Both the position numbers and the translations under genes were made by a program. Under the pieces are notes generated by a model. It made no database searches, was not told the DNA's origin, and saw only the letters and a list, made by a program, of their open reading frames with translations. Below, piece by piece: positions 9,741-22,264 of a DNA stretch of 64,000 bases (the stretch's first letter is position 1; each line of letters begins with the position of its first letter). Where the stretch lies: the NCBI GenBank assembly GCA_005656395.1, contig SRSI01000069.1, positions 186,001-250,000 of the forward strand, read 5' to 3'. The DNA is from Strongyloides papillosus. Its lineage: Eukaryota; Nematoda; Chromadorea; Rhabditida; Strongyloididae.

Positions 9741-11649
9741 ATGGGTTTATCCTGTGGAGCAAGAGCATTAAAGTTTTCCTTATTCATTTTTAATCTAGCT
9801 TTCCTAGTAAGTTTAATGAAGATAACCTCCAAAAATGAATAATTTTTTAGTTTTGCGGTATCGTCTGTGTATGTTTAGGGATATGGTTGATTCTTGATAA
9901 GTATGCAGTTGATAACCTTGCTGCTGCAACAGCCAAAATGAAAGGATACGAGAAGGATGATGGATTGAGAGATTTGGTAAGGAAAATAAATATCAAATAT
10001 TTAGATTTTATAATTATTTAAAGGTGATAATAATAGAACATCATAAATTATTTTACTTACTTTAAACTCCTACTTATTAGCCTTTACAACATTTGGTAAA
10101 ATAATACGGATTTAAATGTGTGTTTTAGGTTCATTTTAATAATTATAATAACTTTAAACTTTAGCTTGTAAAATTCATTAAACCACTGCTTTGACTTTTA
10201 TTTAAAAAGATTAATCGTATTATATGTGTGTATTTGATTTTAAAAATTAAAGTATCTTGAAAAATATTAAATTAGACGATGAGAAATCTGTATTACTAAA
10301 AATAACACTTCCTGTTTTTATAAAAAACAAACAATAGGAAAAATTATAGAGAATTTCCTTTGAAATAACGATAAAAAATTAACGCTACATAAAATTTCAG
10401 GCCACCAAACCGACAGCTGTTCGTCAAATCGGATATTTATTATTATTTGGGGGTATTGTTGTCATTGTCGTAGCATTCCTTGGGTGCTGTGGAGCCTTCA
10501 AAGAGTGGAGACCTTTATTATGTTGTGTAAGTTTTAAAAACACATAAAAAATTTATATAACGATAAAAAACAAACTTTTTTAATTATGATGAAGATTTAT
10601 CCTAAACTTCATTATATATTTGTACTTTATTATCGTGACATAAATATTTATATTTCATTGAGATTTCATAATTGAATTTCATGAAGAAAAGAAGAAAGTA
10701 AACGATTATTAAGGAAGAGACATAACCATAAAACTACTTTTATAATAAGTCTTTCCCAATTTATAATTCAATTTTATAACTTCTTTTCTCTCAAATACTG
10801 GAGAATAAAAGTTATTTATGGAAACGATATACCCCCAAACCAATAAAAATAGACAATTAATGATGATTATTTTTAGTATGCAACATGTCTGATGATTATA
10901 TTAGCAACAGAAATAGCAGCTGCTATCTATGCTGCAATGCATTCACATATGTTTTCTAAAGATTTTAGGGAAATTCTTCACGCCTCCCTGAATATGTATA
11001 ATGGGACTGAGACTAACGAAAATTCTGGAGATGATACTGTTCTCGTTAAACATGCCTGGGATAAGATTATGATTGAGAAGAAGTGTTGTGCTGTGGATTC
11101 TAGGATTGGAGAGTTTAGGGAAAGTGGGTGGTATGCTTTGAATAATAAAAAGTACGAATTTCCTCCGGCTTGTTGTCCACCAGGAAGGAATGGTAAACTT
11201 TTACCGTATTGCCCTTCTATCTCACGATATGGTGATGTAAGTTTTATTTGAATATTAAATAATAAATGTACTCTGTAACTCTATTGTTTTGTAATATTAT
11301 TATTTAGGGATGTTATGAAAAACTTAAAGAATCACTAAATACATTAAGTAATCATTTCAAAGTAGTTGCCTGGACAGCTGTATTTATCTCCTTAATTCAA
11401 GTATTCGGTATTATAGTTGCATTTTGTCTTTGTGATTCTATTAATGGAGATGAGACGTATTAACAAAATAACAACTATATTATTACTTTTTTACAGGGGT
11501 GTTATGATGAACTCAACTTAGATTATTATTTAAGATTTTCTGTCGTCCTGGGATTTACAATATTCCACATTATCGTTATCATTGGATGTATACTGCAGGC
11601 AGTCAAGTTTTCAGCCAAAATCAATGAAGATCTTTTGTATTTATATTAA
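9741..11649 (+). CDS. Tetraspanin with two alternative last exons
   Basis: Exons: 9741-9806, 9851-9976, 10401-10526, 10877-11236, then either 11308-11463 or 11497-11649. All internal exons are in phase 0. The protein (277 or 276 aa) has four membrane helices (TM1 ~11-34, TM2 ~75-95, TM3 ~105-125, TM4 in the last exon), a short first loop and a large second loop. That loop carries the tetraspanin cysteine pattern: CC (KKCCAV), a later CC (PPACCPP), a single Cys (LLPYCPS), and GC at the start of either last exon. N-glycosylation sites are possible (NGT). Both last exons open with G-C-Y, encode a complete TM4 and have their own stop and acceptor. They are diverged duplicates giving different TM4 sequences and tails (GDETY versus LLYLY ends). 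Tetraspanins organise membrane microdomains and bind integrins, proteases and other partners. Confidence 0.88.
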
Positions 11650-11739
11650 TAAGATCAAGTAATTTTTAAATTTGTACAATTTTATTTCATTAAAAAAAAT
11701 AAATACAAAAAATACATAATAAATACACAATAAATACAT

Positions 11740-12713
11740 TTATGAATCTTCCTCCTCTTCGAGTTCCAACCCCTCTGACTCCATAAAATCAATCAAAACA
11801 TTCTTCTTTATCTTCAGCATAAACTTAACTTTCCCCGCACTATCGTGATGCCTATTAACAATTTCATGATCAAGAAACTCAGTCATCATCTCCTGCATAA
11901 CAGTAACACTATTAACCAAAAACTCATCTCTCGCCTGTGAAAACAAATCATCAGAAAAAATACTCTTAAAATTATTCTTAACAAACAACTGCATCATCAA
12001 AGTAAACAACTTCTTAGTATTTGGTGTAAGACTGTCATAAACAACCTTAATAGACTGAGTTTTGTGAGTTACTTCATCACCATCCACATCCATGTCATCA
12101 TCGTCACCATCCTCACACTCTAAGTATTTGAATGTTGAAAATTTTAAGAAATAACACCGCAACTCTTCACGTGCATTTGAACCGGGAGATGGAAATAATG
12201 GGTGTGTACAGGTGCCAATGAAAAAAATTTTCTTTGTACTGCATATTGTTGTTAGACACTCTTGGAGGGTAGTGTCATATATTAACTCTTCGTAGTCACA
12301 ATTGTTTATCAAAAGGGCTAAACTAAAGTTTTTTTCTGTGTTTTCTAGCTCTTCTTTTATCATTTCAGCGTATTTTGTTAAATCATTCTTAGTATAGGTG
12401 ATGCCAAGACCGCATTCCTCATTTACTGCATCGAGAAGTTGCCTTGCTCCAAAACGAATTGAGTTTCCTTCAAAGTAAATGCTTGGCATTTCAGAAAGTT
12501 GATCTCTCTGTAAATTCTCTAGAATCTCTTTCTTATCACCAATTCCATAAATCTAGAAAATAAGAAAATGATTTCCATAATAAAGTTACCTACCACAACA
12601 TTCCTATAAATACAAGGCCCCGTATTGAAAATTACACCTAATTCTGCGTAAGGAAAATTCTTATCATAACACAACACTTCATCAGTTTCATGAAACTGTC
12701 TTTCTGGAGCCAT
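11740..12713 (-). CDS. Origin recognition complex subunit 2 (short form)
   Basis: Minus strand: exon 1 12594-12713, 41-bp intron, exon 2 11740-12552; 310 aa. ORC2 hallmarks appear in order: VVIYGIGDKKEILENL (AAA-like strand and G-x-G-x-K loop), a hydrophobic strand LALLINNCDYEEL, IFFIGTCTHPLFP, and the C-terminal winged helix with LTPN, ARDEFLVNSVTVMQEMMTE and FLDHEIV. ORC2 is a DNA-replication initiator subunit acting at origins and centromeric chromatin. An acidic insert (DGDDDDMDVDGDE, ~172-184) replaces part of the usual linker. The N-terminus is almost absent: only about 20 residues precede the ORC2 core, against 200 or more in other animals. It lies 168 bp downstream of the arginine kinase on the same strand, so co-transcription is possible. 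Confidence 0.88.
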
Positions 12714-12881
12714 TTTAAAAAGTAAATTCAATAGCAAAAGACTTTGCCTCCATAAAATACAAAACACTACACCAAAAAAACAATCGCATCAAGAAGAAGT
12801 CAACGAAAGTGAAAACAATAAATTTTTTATTTTTTATCCTAATAAACTTGTTTTATCATATAATTACTATTAGTAACAAAA
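12714..12881 (-). promoter_or_regulatory. Short arginine kinase-ORC2 spacer, possible operon junction
   Basis: 168 bp between the arginine kinase stop and the ORC2 start on the minus strand. It holds minus-strand AATAAA-like sequence near 12821-12830 and little else. The size fits nematode operon spacers with polyadenylation plus downstream trans-splicing. An independent compact promoter is the alternative. Confidence 0.35.
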
Positions 12882-14137
12882 TTATTTGGACTCCTCTTCC
12901 ATTCTAATAAGTTCCTTAACACCATCATACATCTGTTTAACAGCCTGGTACTCCGTCAATCCAAGTCTAGCCTTATTCGAAATATCATAAATACCACCTT
13001 CCGATTCAGAGTGTTCTCCATGAATACCACGAACTTGTAAATTGAGTTTCTCACAAATCTCCTTAAAATCTTTACGTGCAGAGACCTTTGGTAACTTGAT
13101 ATGGACAGAGGCACGAACAGAACTTCCGAGGTTGGTACAACAATGTGTCAACCACCCTAAACGTTCATCACGAGAGAATTTAATATTTTTTTCCATGCTT
13201 CTGATACCGCGATTCAGGCGTTCCAGAACCGCACCGACATCTGATCCATTTTGCATTGATATAATTCTCATGTGGTCTTCCTCGTTAACCCAGATAAGGA
13301 AAGTTTTGTCGTTGTTGTGGTAGATACCACGCCCGGTTGGCCAGTACTTGCAGGAGTTAGCGTGTTGGAGGTGTCTGTCACCTTCCTTGAACAAGAAGTG
13401 GTCGGCAATGAGTTTTTTCTGGTCTGCTGGTGTCATACCAACTAAACCATAGTATTTTCCTTTTAAGTCACCCTCTTTAAATGTCTGTAAAGCATTCTTA
13501 ACTTTTTGCTCCATAATTAAATAGTCATCCCCAGTAAGAAGAGGATTAAATGGGTATCCCTCCAAACTACGGCCACAACGTATTCTCGTTGATTTGATGT
13601 ATTTTCCTTTTGGATCAAGGGGTGGGAAGTCGGATGTTTTTCCTTCACCCAAATCAACTGGTGGTTGTTTCTCATTTGGTCCAAATCCGTGGTACTCCTC
13701 AATTACGGGGTCGAATAATTCTTTGAATGTTTCATATGACTCAACATCTGGTGCATAGATACCAACGCCAGCATCGAGATTGAAGACTCCAGATCTAATG
13801 ACATCGTAAAGTGATGCACCAAGTTTTGTTTTACGGTACTTCAATTTGTCAACGACATCCTTTGTAAGGTGTTTTTTTAGGAGAGAGTTGCACTTGTCAG
13901 ATTCTTGAAGTTTTTTGTAGGCTTCTTCAATTTTTTTTACTGTGAATGCATCATTTTCGTTGATCTGTTTATTTGACATATAGATTTCACGAGTCTGTAA
14001 ATATGAAAAGGTGATGAAATGTGAGGAGATGAAATGTTTAAAGTTACATAAGGATAGGCTACAAAATAAGTCCCTGCTCCACCAGCTAATGCAGCTAAAC
14101 CACCAAAGAGAGTTTTCCCATTTAGTATTGAAGACAT
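12882..14137 (-). CDS. Arginine kinase with N-terminal hydrophobic extension
   Basis: Minus strand: exon 1 14048-14137, 53-bp intron, exon 2 12882-13994; 400 aa. The core is a full-length phosphagen kinase (N-terminal alpha domain, then the ATP-guanido catalytic domain). It shows [29 protein letters not shown] (NEEDH motif), the reactive-Cys region [15 protein letters not shown] (Cys near residue 315) and the [10 protein letters not shown] loop. The Pro usual before Thr-Asn-Leu is replaced by Cys. It transfers phosphate between ATP and arginine, buffering energy in muscle and other active cells. Exon 1 adds about 35 residues with a Gly/Ala-rich hydrophobic segment ([20 protein letters not shown]). 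This may be a membrane or mitochondrial targeting sequence, as seen in some nematode arginine kinases; location is inferred. Confidence 0.95.
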
Positions 14138-17100
14138 CCCTGAAATTTTAATATATGAAAACTATAAAAGATAGCAGTATGTACTTGAGATTAAGCTTTA
14201 CATAGTTTGATTGAAAATGGTGTTGTATACAGTAGTAAGTGTTATTCCAAGATCATGTAAACAACAGTCGTGTCGAGATTTGTGGTTTGGTGCCCATAAA
14301 GTCATTTTTATCACTTTTTGCAACTGACCAGGAAATGGTAATATTGGATGGTAACTTAATTTAGAAACTAAATATGGAAACATAATTTTGAAATGATGGA
14401 TGAGGGTGTGGGAGAGTGCAAACAAGTTTTCAAGAAAGACATTTTTTCTGTTTACTCCTCTGAGCATATAATTAACTTTAAAGTAATTAATCTAATGAAT
14501 ATGTAAAGCACGTTAAGAACTTTAAATGTACCAACAACAAAATAGTACATTAAAAAGCACATAATATTTTTAGGCAAAGTAAATGTTGAATTAAGAATGC
14601 ATAATCAAGAGTAGATTTCCTTCTTCAAAAATATGTTATTTTGAATTCACAAAGAAGTTTAAAACGACCATAAAAAAGTTGACCAAAGAATAATTTGACC
14701 TTTTTTGTATAAAAAAAATGTCAAAAATAATGAAGAAATATATTCCTTGTTAAGAGGAAAACAATTATTGACTGTTTTATTTTTCATCACTTGAAAATGT
14801 AAATTACACATTGGTGATTAATGCTTCTGACAGTACATTTAGTATATCTTTTTTATCGAAAAACATATCTATTTTATTTGCTTCTCCACAGTATTTCTAA
14901 TACACAACTCGAAGGAAAGAAAAATTATTTATCTTTCATTAATATTTTGGTAACACAAATTATTTTTAGGAAAAGTACTTCTAACATCATTATGCTTCAA
15001 AGAATCGAAAAATTATATAAGATTAAGTTCATAAAATATATTAAAGTGTACTTAATATAAATATACTAATTTCATGCACATTAATGATATCGTATTAAAC
15101 GTTAAAATGTATATTTGGATTCCTTAACAGCTTTGCAAAAACTTTTTTAGGATTATAAATAAGCTATTTTTATTAAGGAATTTTACTTGATTTTCATTAC
15201 TTTTCGGAACCTCCCACTCATAATAATGGCTGGTTAATTTTAAAATCTTAATTTGATTATTTTTTAGTGTATATGTACTTAAAAACAAGTTGTAAATCTT
15301 ATTTGGGTAAGTAATATTTATATTTAAGTTTTTTTTTCTAAATATAAGTTGTATATTAAATAAATATTGGCCTGCTAGAAGTTAATTTATTTAATTTTAC
15401 TTAATTAAAGTGGAGATAATTATAATTTATGGGTGTATTATTAATTCTAGAGAAGTTAATAATTTTTCTGGTATTCAAAAATATAACTTTAAAAATTTAT
15501 TTATTTATTATATACTACTAAAAAGATGGCTTGTAATTATTCTTAATTAATGTGGCAATGATGTATTTTTATCAACATTTCACAGTGTATTCTTCTATTT
15601 TTTAGTGGAAATATAAAGTAAATGAGGTTTATTCTTAGTAAAGATCGAATGTTATGGCCAGTACTTTGTTACAGGAAACGCTGTACTCTTTATGGCTATT
15701 TTGAGTTGATGAGATTATCTCTCTTATTTTATCAACAGGATATTGTTAAATTTGCATTAAGTATTGTTTGAAGTCAATTTTCTAGATTTTTTACGTAGTA
15801 TTATTTTATTTATATATGTATATTTAATGTGAGGAACGATTTTAATCGTTTTGATAATAAAAAAGTAACTTTATTTTTACTCTAGCTACCAAAAAATATG
15901 GCCTTTTATTTGGTTAGATTTGTTTTTAAAATTTTCTATTTATAGCAAACTTCGTCCTTTGTAAATTCAGAAACCACAGCTATACAAAAAGATGGACATT
16001 CCCTTATTTATAAAAACTACCATTATGATTTTGTAAAGCATCAAAATATTAAAATTTATTTTTTATAATACCATTTTCTATAGAGTTAGGATAGATTTTG
16101 AATTTCATTGATGTATTATGTCTGTTTTTTTATCTAAAGATAAGTTGATAAGAAACACTATTATATTTTAATAAGATTTTATTTTATTAAGGTGTTTACT
16201 AAAGATTTAAGCAGAATATTATAAGATTTTTTTATTATAAAACAATAATACATTTTATTGAATTAAAAATCAGCATATTTACCATATGTTTGTGAGGAGC
16301 GAAACTTTTATAATATAATAAACACAACATTATACGGAAAGAAAATAAAAAAATGAAATAAAAAAAAGAAACATTATAAAAACATCTGAAAATTTCAGTC
16401 TATAAACGTTGAAACTAACAATTTCTAAAGTCATTAAAATCCCCTTTCTTATCAGCAAAAAAACATTATTCCCTAGTGTAAAATTATAATTATAATCTGG
16501 CAGTATCGTTTTTTTACAATTCCCATAAACACTATCTGAAAATTAAATATTTATAATAAAACTCAAATTTTCAATAAATGTATTTCTTTTTATTAAGGAT
16601 GAAAGTTTCCTTGTAAGCTAGAGAGATTAAATACAACACACATGTTTATCTCATTCACTGCAAATTTTTTCTAAATATTTTAGCAAGATATTTTGAAATG
16701 TCTTCATTAATCAAAGATAGACCTTAAATTCTAAAATATTCCTTTGGGGTCTTTTACATTTTTATTGAATTGAACTTGAATAGCTATTAATATTATTTAT
16801 TGCCCTTAAAGAGCGAGGGTTATAGGAATTGCAACTATTACTGAATAATTAAGTATTTAATATTTAATAAGATTATTAATATTATATTTTTTTCTTTGAA
16901 ATTTTAATGGAAATTAAATTTAATTTTTGAAAATCATTTTCTCCCCTTACAATATTTTAGAATATTACAAAATATTATTACATTAAAAACATATAAAAAC
17001 AATTTTCATTTCATATCACATATGTTTATTAATTTAGTATAACTTTAAAGATTAATTGTATTATAAAAATTTCCCGACATTACCTCAAAGAGTTAATGTC

Positions 17101-19626
17101 ATTTATATGTCAAGTATTTTAAAAATAAAATGAATTACAATTTAATTATATTAATTCACCAATATATTTTTTTATTTTATTTTTCCTCACACAACTAGCG
17201 AAATGACCGATTGCCTTACTGGTAAACATAAAATTGTAGTAAAAGTGATAAAAATTAAGCTGTGAGCAGAAAAGTGTTTAATTTAATTTTCACAACTACC
17301 GTCTTATAAATACCATTAAAGTATGAATCTTTTTGAAAATAACCAACATTATTTTTTTACTCCTACTTAAGTGTTTACTATTTTGTTTAGACGTTCGAAA
17401 TATGATGAATTTATTGTTTTATTTTTTTTTAAACATTCGTATTTTTTCTCCCTATTTTTCAAATCATTTTTTTGAACGAAAATATTTAAAAACATCTTGA
17501 TAAATAGATATACTTTTTTAATAAAAACATATACCAGTATGAATATATAAATATTATTAATGTTATAAAATTTATCTTAATTATTAAAGCAGCTGTTATG
17601 GTAATACGTTATTTCCATTTAGGTTCATAAACTACAATAATTTATCCAACAACTATATTACATATTTTATATAAATATATATTTATTAATATAGGCTTGA
17701 ATTTCATTCTTCAAATTTAATCATATATAAATTAAATTTTCCATCTCATTCCACCGACCATATTATTTTTATTTATCAGTAGGATTTAGGGAATAAAAAA
17801 TTATCCAACTTACCTTAATAAAAATTTTTTTACTCTTACGTAAATGTATACTTAAGAAAGTATAAATTTTTATCATAATGATATATTGTTCGTAGTCACA
17901 CTATTTTTATTAAGATATCAAAAGCTTTTCATATGATATCATAAAAGACTAGTATTGATAATATTGAGTTAGTTCTCCCCTTTTTTTTTGAAGTTGTTTA
18001 ACATTCCCATGAACTGTTAAAATAAATTTAGATCTTATCAAAATAAATTTCAATATCTTCTTTTCCCATTCTCAATTTCGTAAGATATTGTTTTTTGACA
18101 AGTCTAGATTTTTGATTTTTATTATTTAGTCTATAAATTATGTTGTTTTAATTTTTAAAGTAATAATATATCATACTGTCACAGTATAATTAGATATTTG
18201 ATGTTAATACAAAATTAATAGTCTTAAATGTCAAAATATTTTAAGGATGTTTATGGAATGTGATAAGATTTCAGTTCAAGTGAAGTATTTAAATGTTTTT
18301 TTAAACAACAATGGGTTTAAAAAGTACTAACATTTCTAATCCTTTTCTCCTTTTATTTACATAACATTTAAAATGTTCTGTATAATGTCAAAAAAACATT
18401 AGTTTAAAGTGAGTGTAATAATTAATGAAATAAAAGTGTGATATATTTATATAATATTTATTTACTCTGAAATATTTTTTTTATTTCATCATAAATTAAA
18501 TAAAAATTGTAGCCTCACTCCTATATAAAGGAATTTGAATTTGTCTCCTCTCTTATTGATATCTCTCTTCTCAATTTTATTCTTATCAATATGTAACTAT
18601 CAGTTATTATGTTTTTAGAAAAACTACATTACTTTTTCAATAATCAAATATTCATATTTAGTTTTGCTATATTTGTAATAAAAGTTCTTAACATAAAAAA
18701 AAATGTAATATGAACCAAGAAAGTTCAAGTTTTTTTTTAGTTTTTATGCTTTATGCATTTGAAAATTATAACTTAAGTTGTAGTTATGTTTATATAAGGT
18801 ATCTCATATCAAGAAACTTTAATATTTGTTCATTGAATGTTGGAGTTAATATAAAAATATTACATTAAGATAAAACTAACATTGTATCATACTAAAAAAA
18901 CTCTACTAAATTCAATTTAACTTTAATGTACCATATAAAAAATTACACATATATTATTAAAATGGGGAGGTGGAGATATTGTAATATATAAAAAATTGAA
19001 TACATATTATTAGAATATTATATATATTTTTCATCAAAATATCATATATATATATAATATATTTAATAACTCCTACAATAATATATTAAATAAGCAACTT
19101 AAGATGACTTTAAATTTGTTAAAAAAATCTTCACAATGACTTTATGCCCTCTTGTTTTTAGCATCTTATTATAAAATTTCCATTATCTGACAACATATTA
19201 GGAGAAGGGGGCTATATATACAACTAAAACGTCACTTTCCTATCTTTTTATTTCTTATTAAATTTATCCAAAATTTTAAATATTATAGAAATCTGGAGAA
19301 TTTTAACCTCAAACTATATTCAATGAAGTTTTTACTACTCATTTTTTCTCTTTTTAAACATTAAACTTCCCCCTCTAAATTATCAATGCCCATATCTTTT
19401 TTATATCTGTAAGCAATTTTTTTATTATATAACAAGAATGTTATTAACTTTTGTTACTTTAATGGAATTTATCATGAAATTTAGTATAACATTTTAAAAA
19501 TTCTTCAAAAGTTATTTACGATATTGGAATGGAAAAAAATAAGAACTTCTCAGTTTTTGTCATTCATTTTTGACATTTTGTTTATTATTTATTTATCTCT
19601 TTTTTATTTAAGATTTGATGTAAGAA
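14138..19626. other. Gene-poor AT-rich region
   Basis: About 5.5 kb with no coding frame that could be supported. Open stretches at 14198-14467 (minus) and 14821-15060 (plus) have no recognisable motif. The region holds the upstream sequences of both the arginine kinase (minus) and the GPCR (plus). TA-rich simple sequence is dense around 18950-19090. No tRNA- or rRNA-like sequence was seen; small RNA genes cannot be excluded by eye. Confidence 0.5.
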
Positions 19627-20691
19627 ATGATATTGAATATGAACAAGAGTGTGGAAGAAGATTATCATTACAAAAATATTTACACATCACCATCATCTAA
19701 TTACCTAACCTTATCTATTATAAAAGTTATCATTGGAGTTTTGCTATGTATAACAAGTACACTTCTTATTTTTGTGTACCAAAGAAATCGGGAATTCAAG
19801 AAGAAGTACACTAATTTAACGATAATATTAAAAGCAATTGCAGATCTGGCTTTCAGTATCTCACTCCTATCTGAATCATATATTGCAATAGGATTTCTAC
19901 CAAATACAAGTATGATATTATCAAATCAAGATTGTTTATTCTTACTATCACCACAAATTTTGTGTTTCCACTTCAAGACAATAATTATTATAGCTGTTAC
20001 ATTTGATCGTTACCTTGCAATTCAACACCCCTATGCATATAGAACATTTGCCATAAAATGGAGAATATCCTTGACACTCCTATCATCATTAACATTCTCC
20101 CTATTCTCAACATCACTTTTCTTTTTTAATAACAATTTTATAAATCCAATTTCATCATGCCATTTAGGAACTATTGAAACGGACTTATTTAAATCTTACT
20201 TCATCTTTACTGGCCTCTCCTGTTCAACTTTAGTTATCTCTATATACATTTTTATGATTGCCTCAACACTTAATCCAAAACGAATTAAAGATAATAAGAA
20301 GGGGAATAAAAAATATCATAAGGTAGCAAAGATGTTATTTTTACTCCTATCAATATATTTATTTTTTTGGTTTTTACCATTTTTGACGTTTAAGATTGTT
20401 GAGAGTTTAATGATAGATACACCAAAGAATATAATAATTGCTGGGACAGCCTTAATTATCTTATCAAATCCCGTGATATCAATAATGGAATTTGCAATAT
20501 ACCTACGGTACCACAAAGAAATCCGTAAGACTCTCCATCGTGATGTTATCTGTTTCAGTTGGTTGGATGAGAATAATGGTACAGCTGCACTTGTACTAAG
20601 AACTGGTTTAGGATTACTTGGAGCAACAATTAAACCAGATAAGGAAATGCTAGTAGATTATGGCTTTCCAGATAGTAGTAAAATAATTTAA
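19627..20691 (+). CDS. Nematode 7TM chemoreceptor-like GPCR (SRSX type)
   Basis: Single-exon gene of 354 aa. Seven hydrophobic segments are visible: TM1 ~28-51, TM2 ~64-86, TM3 ~104-126, TM4 ~145-167, TM5 ~185-211, TM6 ~230-255, TM7 ~265-292. The DRY motif at 127-129 follows TM3 (FDRYLAIQHPY), and a possible TM3-loop disulfide links Cys103 and a Cys near 178. The TM7 end (NPVISIMEFAIY) replaces the usual NPxxY. An N-terminal NKS glycosylation site is present. These features fit nematode serpentine receptors of the SRSX/rhodopsin-like class, expressed in chemosensory or other neurons. The ligand is unknown. A second in-frame ATG lies four codons downstream (19639). Confidence 0.85.
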   Translation: MILNMNKSVEEDYHYKNIYTSPSSNYLTLSIIKVIIGVLLCITSTLLIFVYQRNREFKKKYTNLTIILKAIADLAFSISLLSESYIAIGFLPNTSMILSNQDCLFLLSPQILCFHFKTIIIIAVTFDRYLAIQHPYAYRTFAIKWRISLTLLSSLTFSLFSTSLFFFNNNFINPISSCHLGTIETDLFKSYFIFTGLSCSTLVISIYIFMIASTLNPKRIKDNKKGNKKYHKVAKMLFLLLSIYLFFWFLPFLTFKIVESLMIDTPKNIIIAGTALIILSNPVISIMEFAIYLRYHKEIRKTLHRDVICFSWLDENNGTAALVLRTGLGLLGATIKPDKEMLVDYGFPDSSKII

Positions 20692-21244
20692 ACATTTATT
20701 TTAAATTTATATAAATATTAGTTTCCTTGTGTATATATTTATATACGGGTCCACATATGACAATTCTTCTTAACTTCTCTTACCATTACTTTACATTCAC
20801 ATTCTCAATTATTTTAATATTATATGAACATAAAGTGATCTCAAGATACTATTTTTTTTATTAACTTGTTTTTTTTTAACACGAACATTGAGTAAATTTC
20901 TTCCTTAACACTAATAAACACCTTTTTTAATTATAAAAGCATTAAATTTCATATAAAAAAACGAAGAATATATTTCACTTTCATATAAAAACACATTTAA
21001 AAGTAAAATGTATATAAAATTTTATTTGCAGGAAAATAATATAAAAATATACATAAAAATTAGTATGGGTTAACTATCTGCAGATAACAGATAGACAAAA
21101 ATTAAATCTTATTAACAAAAAAAAATAATTATAGGCATTTGACTGGTATATTACCTGTAATTAACATATTTAACTTTATGTTTACTGTTTATTTGTTTTA
21201 TGCTAAATATCAATTAGACGGATGCAGTTAAGCACTAAATTATA
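20692..21244. other. AT-rich intergenic region
   Basis: No gene was recognised. It contains the left member of a ~155-bp direct repeat (listed separately). Confidence 0.4.
20867..21020 (+). repeat. Direct repeat, left copy (partner at 23556-23712)
   Basis: About 155 bp repeated in the same orientation at 23556-23712 with scattered mismatches. Shared blocks include GAGTAAATTTCTTCCTTAA, CACCTTTTTTAATTATAAA and TTTAAAAGTAAAATGTAT. The pair brackets the zinc-finger locus. The right copy sits just downstream of the 711-aa membrane protein gene, so the left copy may be the 3' flank of a lost paralog. Confidence 0.75.
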
Positions 21245-21883
21245 CTAACAACATGTAGTTGGGCTTGGAACTTGAACCTCAGATGTGTGATTCTTATAGA
21301 AATGCATGGCAAGATCTTGAATATCCAATACCATGTTACAAGGGGGACATGCTAAATTATTACTAGCATTGAAGTCGAAGCCCACAACTGAGAATTTTTC
21401 GAGGCTTAGGTGTTTAAGGATACCGGCCTATTGTGCTTCTGGAGTCCTGTCTTTTAATCCTGGCCAAATACCACTACATCTATGATTCCTTGGATGTTCA
21501 TAATTGAAATCTTTGATAAGATTATCAAATCCACAATTCGTTTTTGGTGAAATTTCTTTTCTACGTATATCACACATTACTTTTTGTTTGTCAATTAAAG
21601 TAAAATTGATGTTCCTCCCCATTTCTTCAAATATTTTTTTTCTAAGAGCATCTTCAAGTTCCTGTTTATTCATGTTTGTTAGAGTGACAGGAAATTTTGA
21701 TGACTTAAGCATTCTTGGTGGAGGATAAGGCGAATCGGTTTTGGTTGCAGCTTCTGGAATCTAAACTAAGAAATTTTTGAACGTAAATCCATCAACGATT
21801 TGCACACCACTGATATTATTTTTCCCTAGTTTTTTACAGTCTGGAGTACCACCGTCGGCACTTTTTCCTTTTCTCGGTTGACA
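21245..21883 (-). pseudogene. Decayed zinc-finger coding region with in-frame TAG codons
   Basis: One minus-strand frame is coding-like over 639 bp but interrupted by TAG at 21761-21763 and 21428-21430. The middle block (from 21712) encodes a charged segment; the last block has a finger-like LACPPCNMV...AMHFYKNHTSE motif (C-x2-C ... H-x4-H) and ends at TAG 21245-21247. GC content is clearly above the surroundings. The first TAG could be removed by a 45-bp in-phase intron (21761-21805) with a weak GTGCAA donor; the second has no obvious splice escape. Related to the finger protein encoded just upstream (22265-22913). Most likely a degenerate gene or domesticated-transposon relic; the family is unknown. 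Confidence 0.5.
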
Positions 21884-22264
21884 TCACTTTTTCATTTATC
21901 CATCAGAATTTACAGTTTAATACTGCTTTCTGCCGTAATACTTTACACCTTATTATTTCAATAATCTATTTTTTGAAGCCGTGCCTGTAGTAATAAATAG
22001 TTTTAATCCACACTAGTCTCTTTTAAAATAAGGCTAGTGTACATGCTCCCCCTCATTTGGAAGTATATTAGGGTCTTTATCAGTATTATTCTCCTTAATA
22101 CACCGAGGGTGTTTTGTTTAAGATGTTACAGTGCTCTACACATCTTATATGGTTTAAATGAAGGATAATACCTTTCAATAGCGTGGTGTTTTCAACATTT
22201 TGGATATAATAATAAAGAAATACTTTTATTTTAAAGAACTGATAGTATATCATAAAAAAATATC

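Noticed and set aside
14198..14467. Minus-strand 89-aa frame upstream of arginine kinase
   Set aside because: No recognisable domain, isolated, and no flanking splice or start context; could be real but cannot be supported.
18950..19090. TA-rich dinucleotide clusters as an origin or matrix-attachment region
   Set aside because: Simple AT sequence is everywhere in this window; nothing specific distinguishes it.
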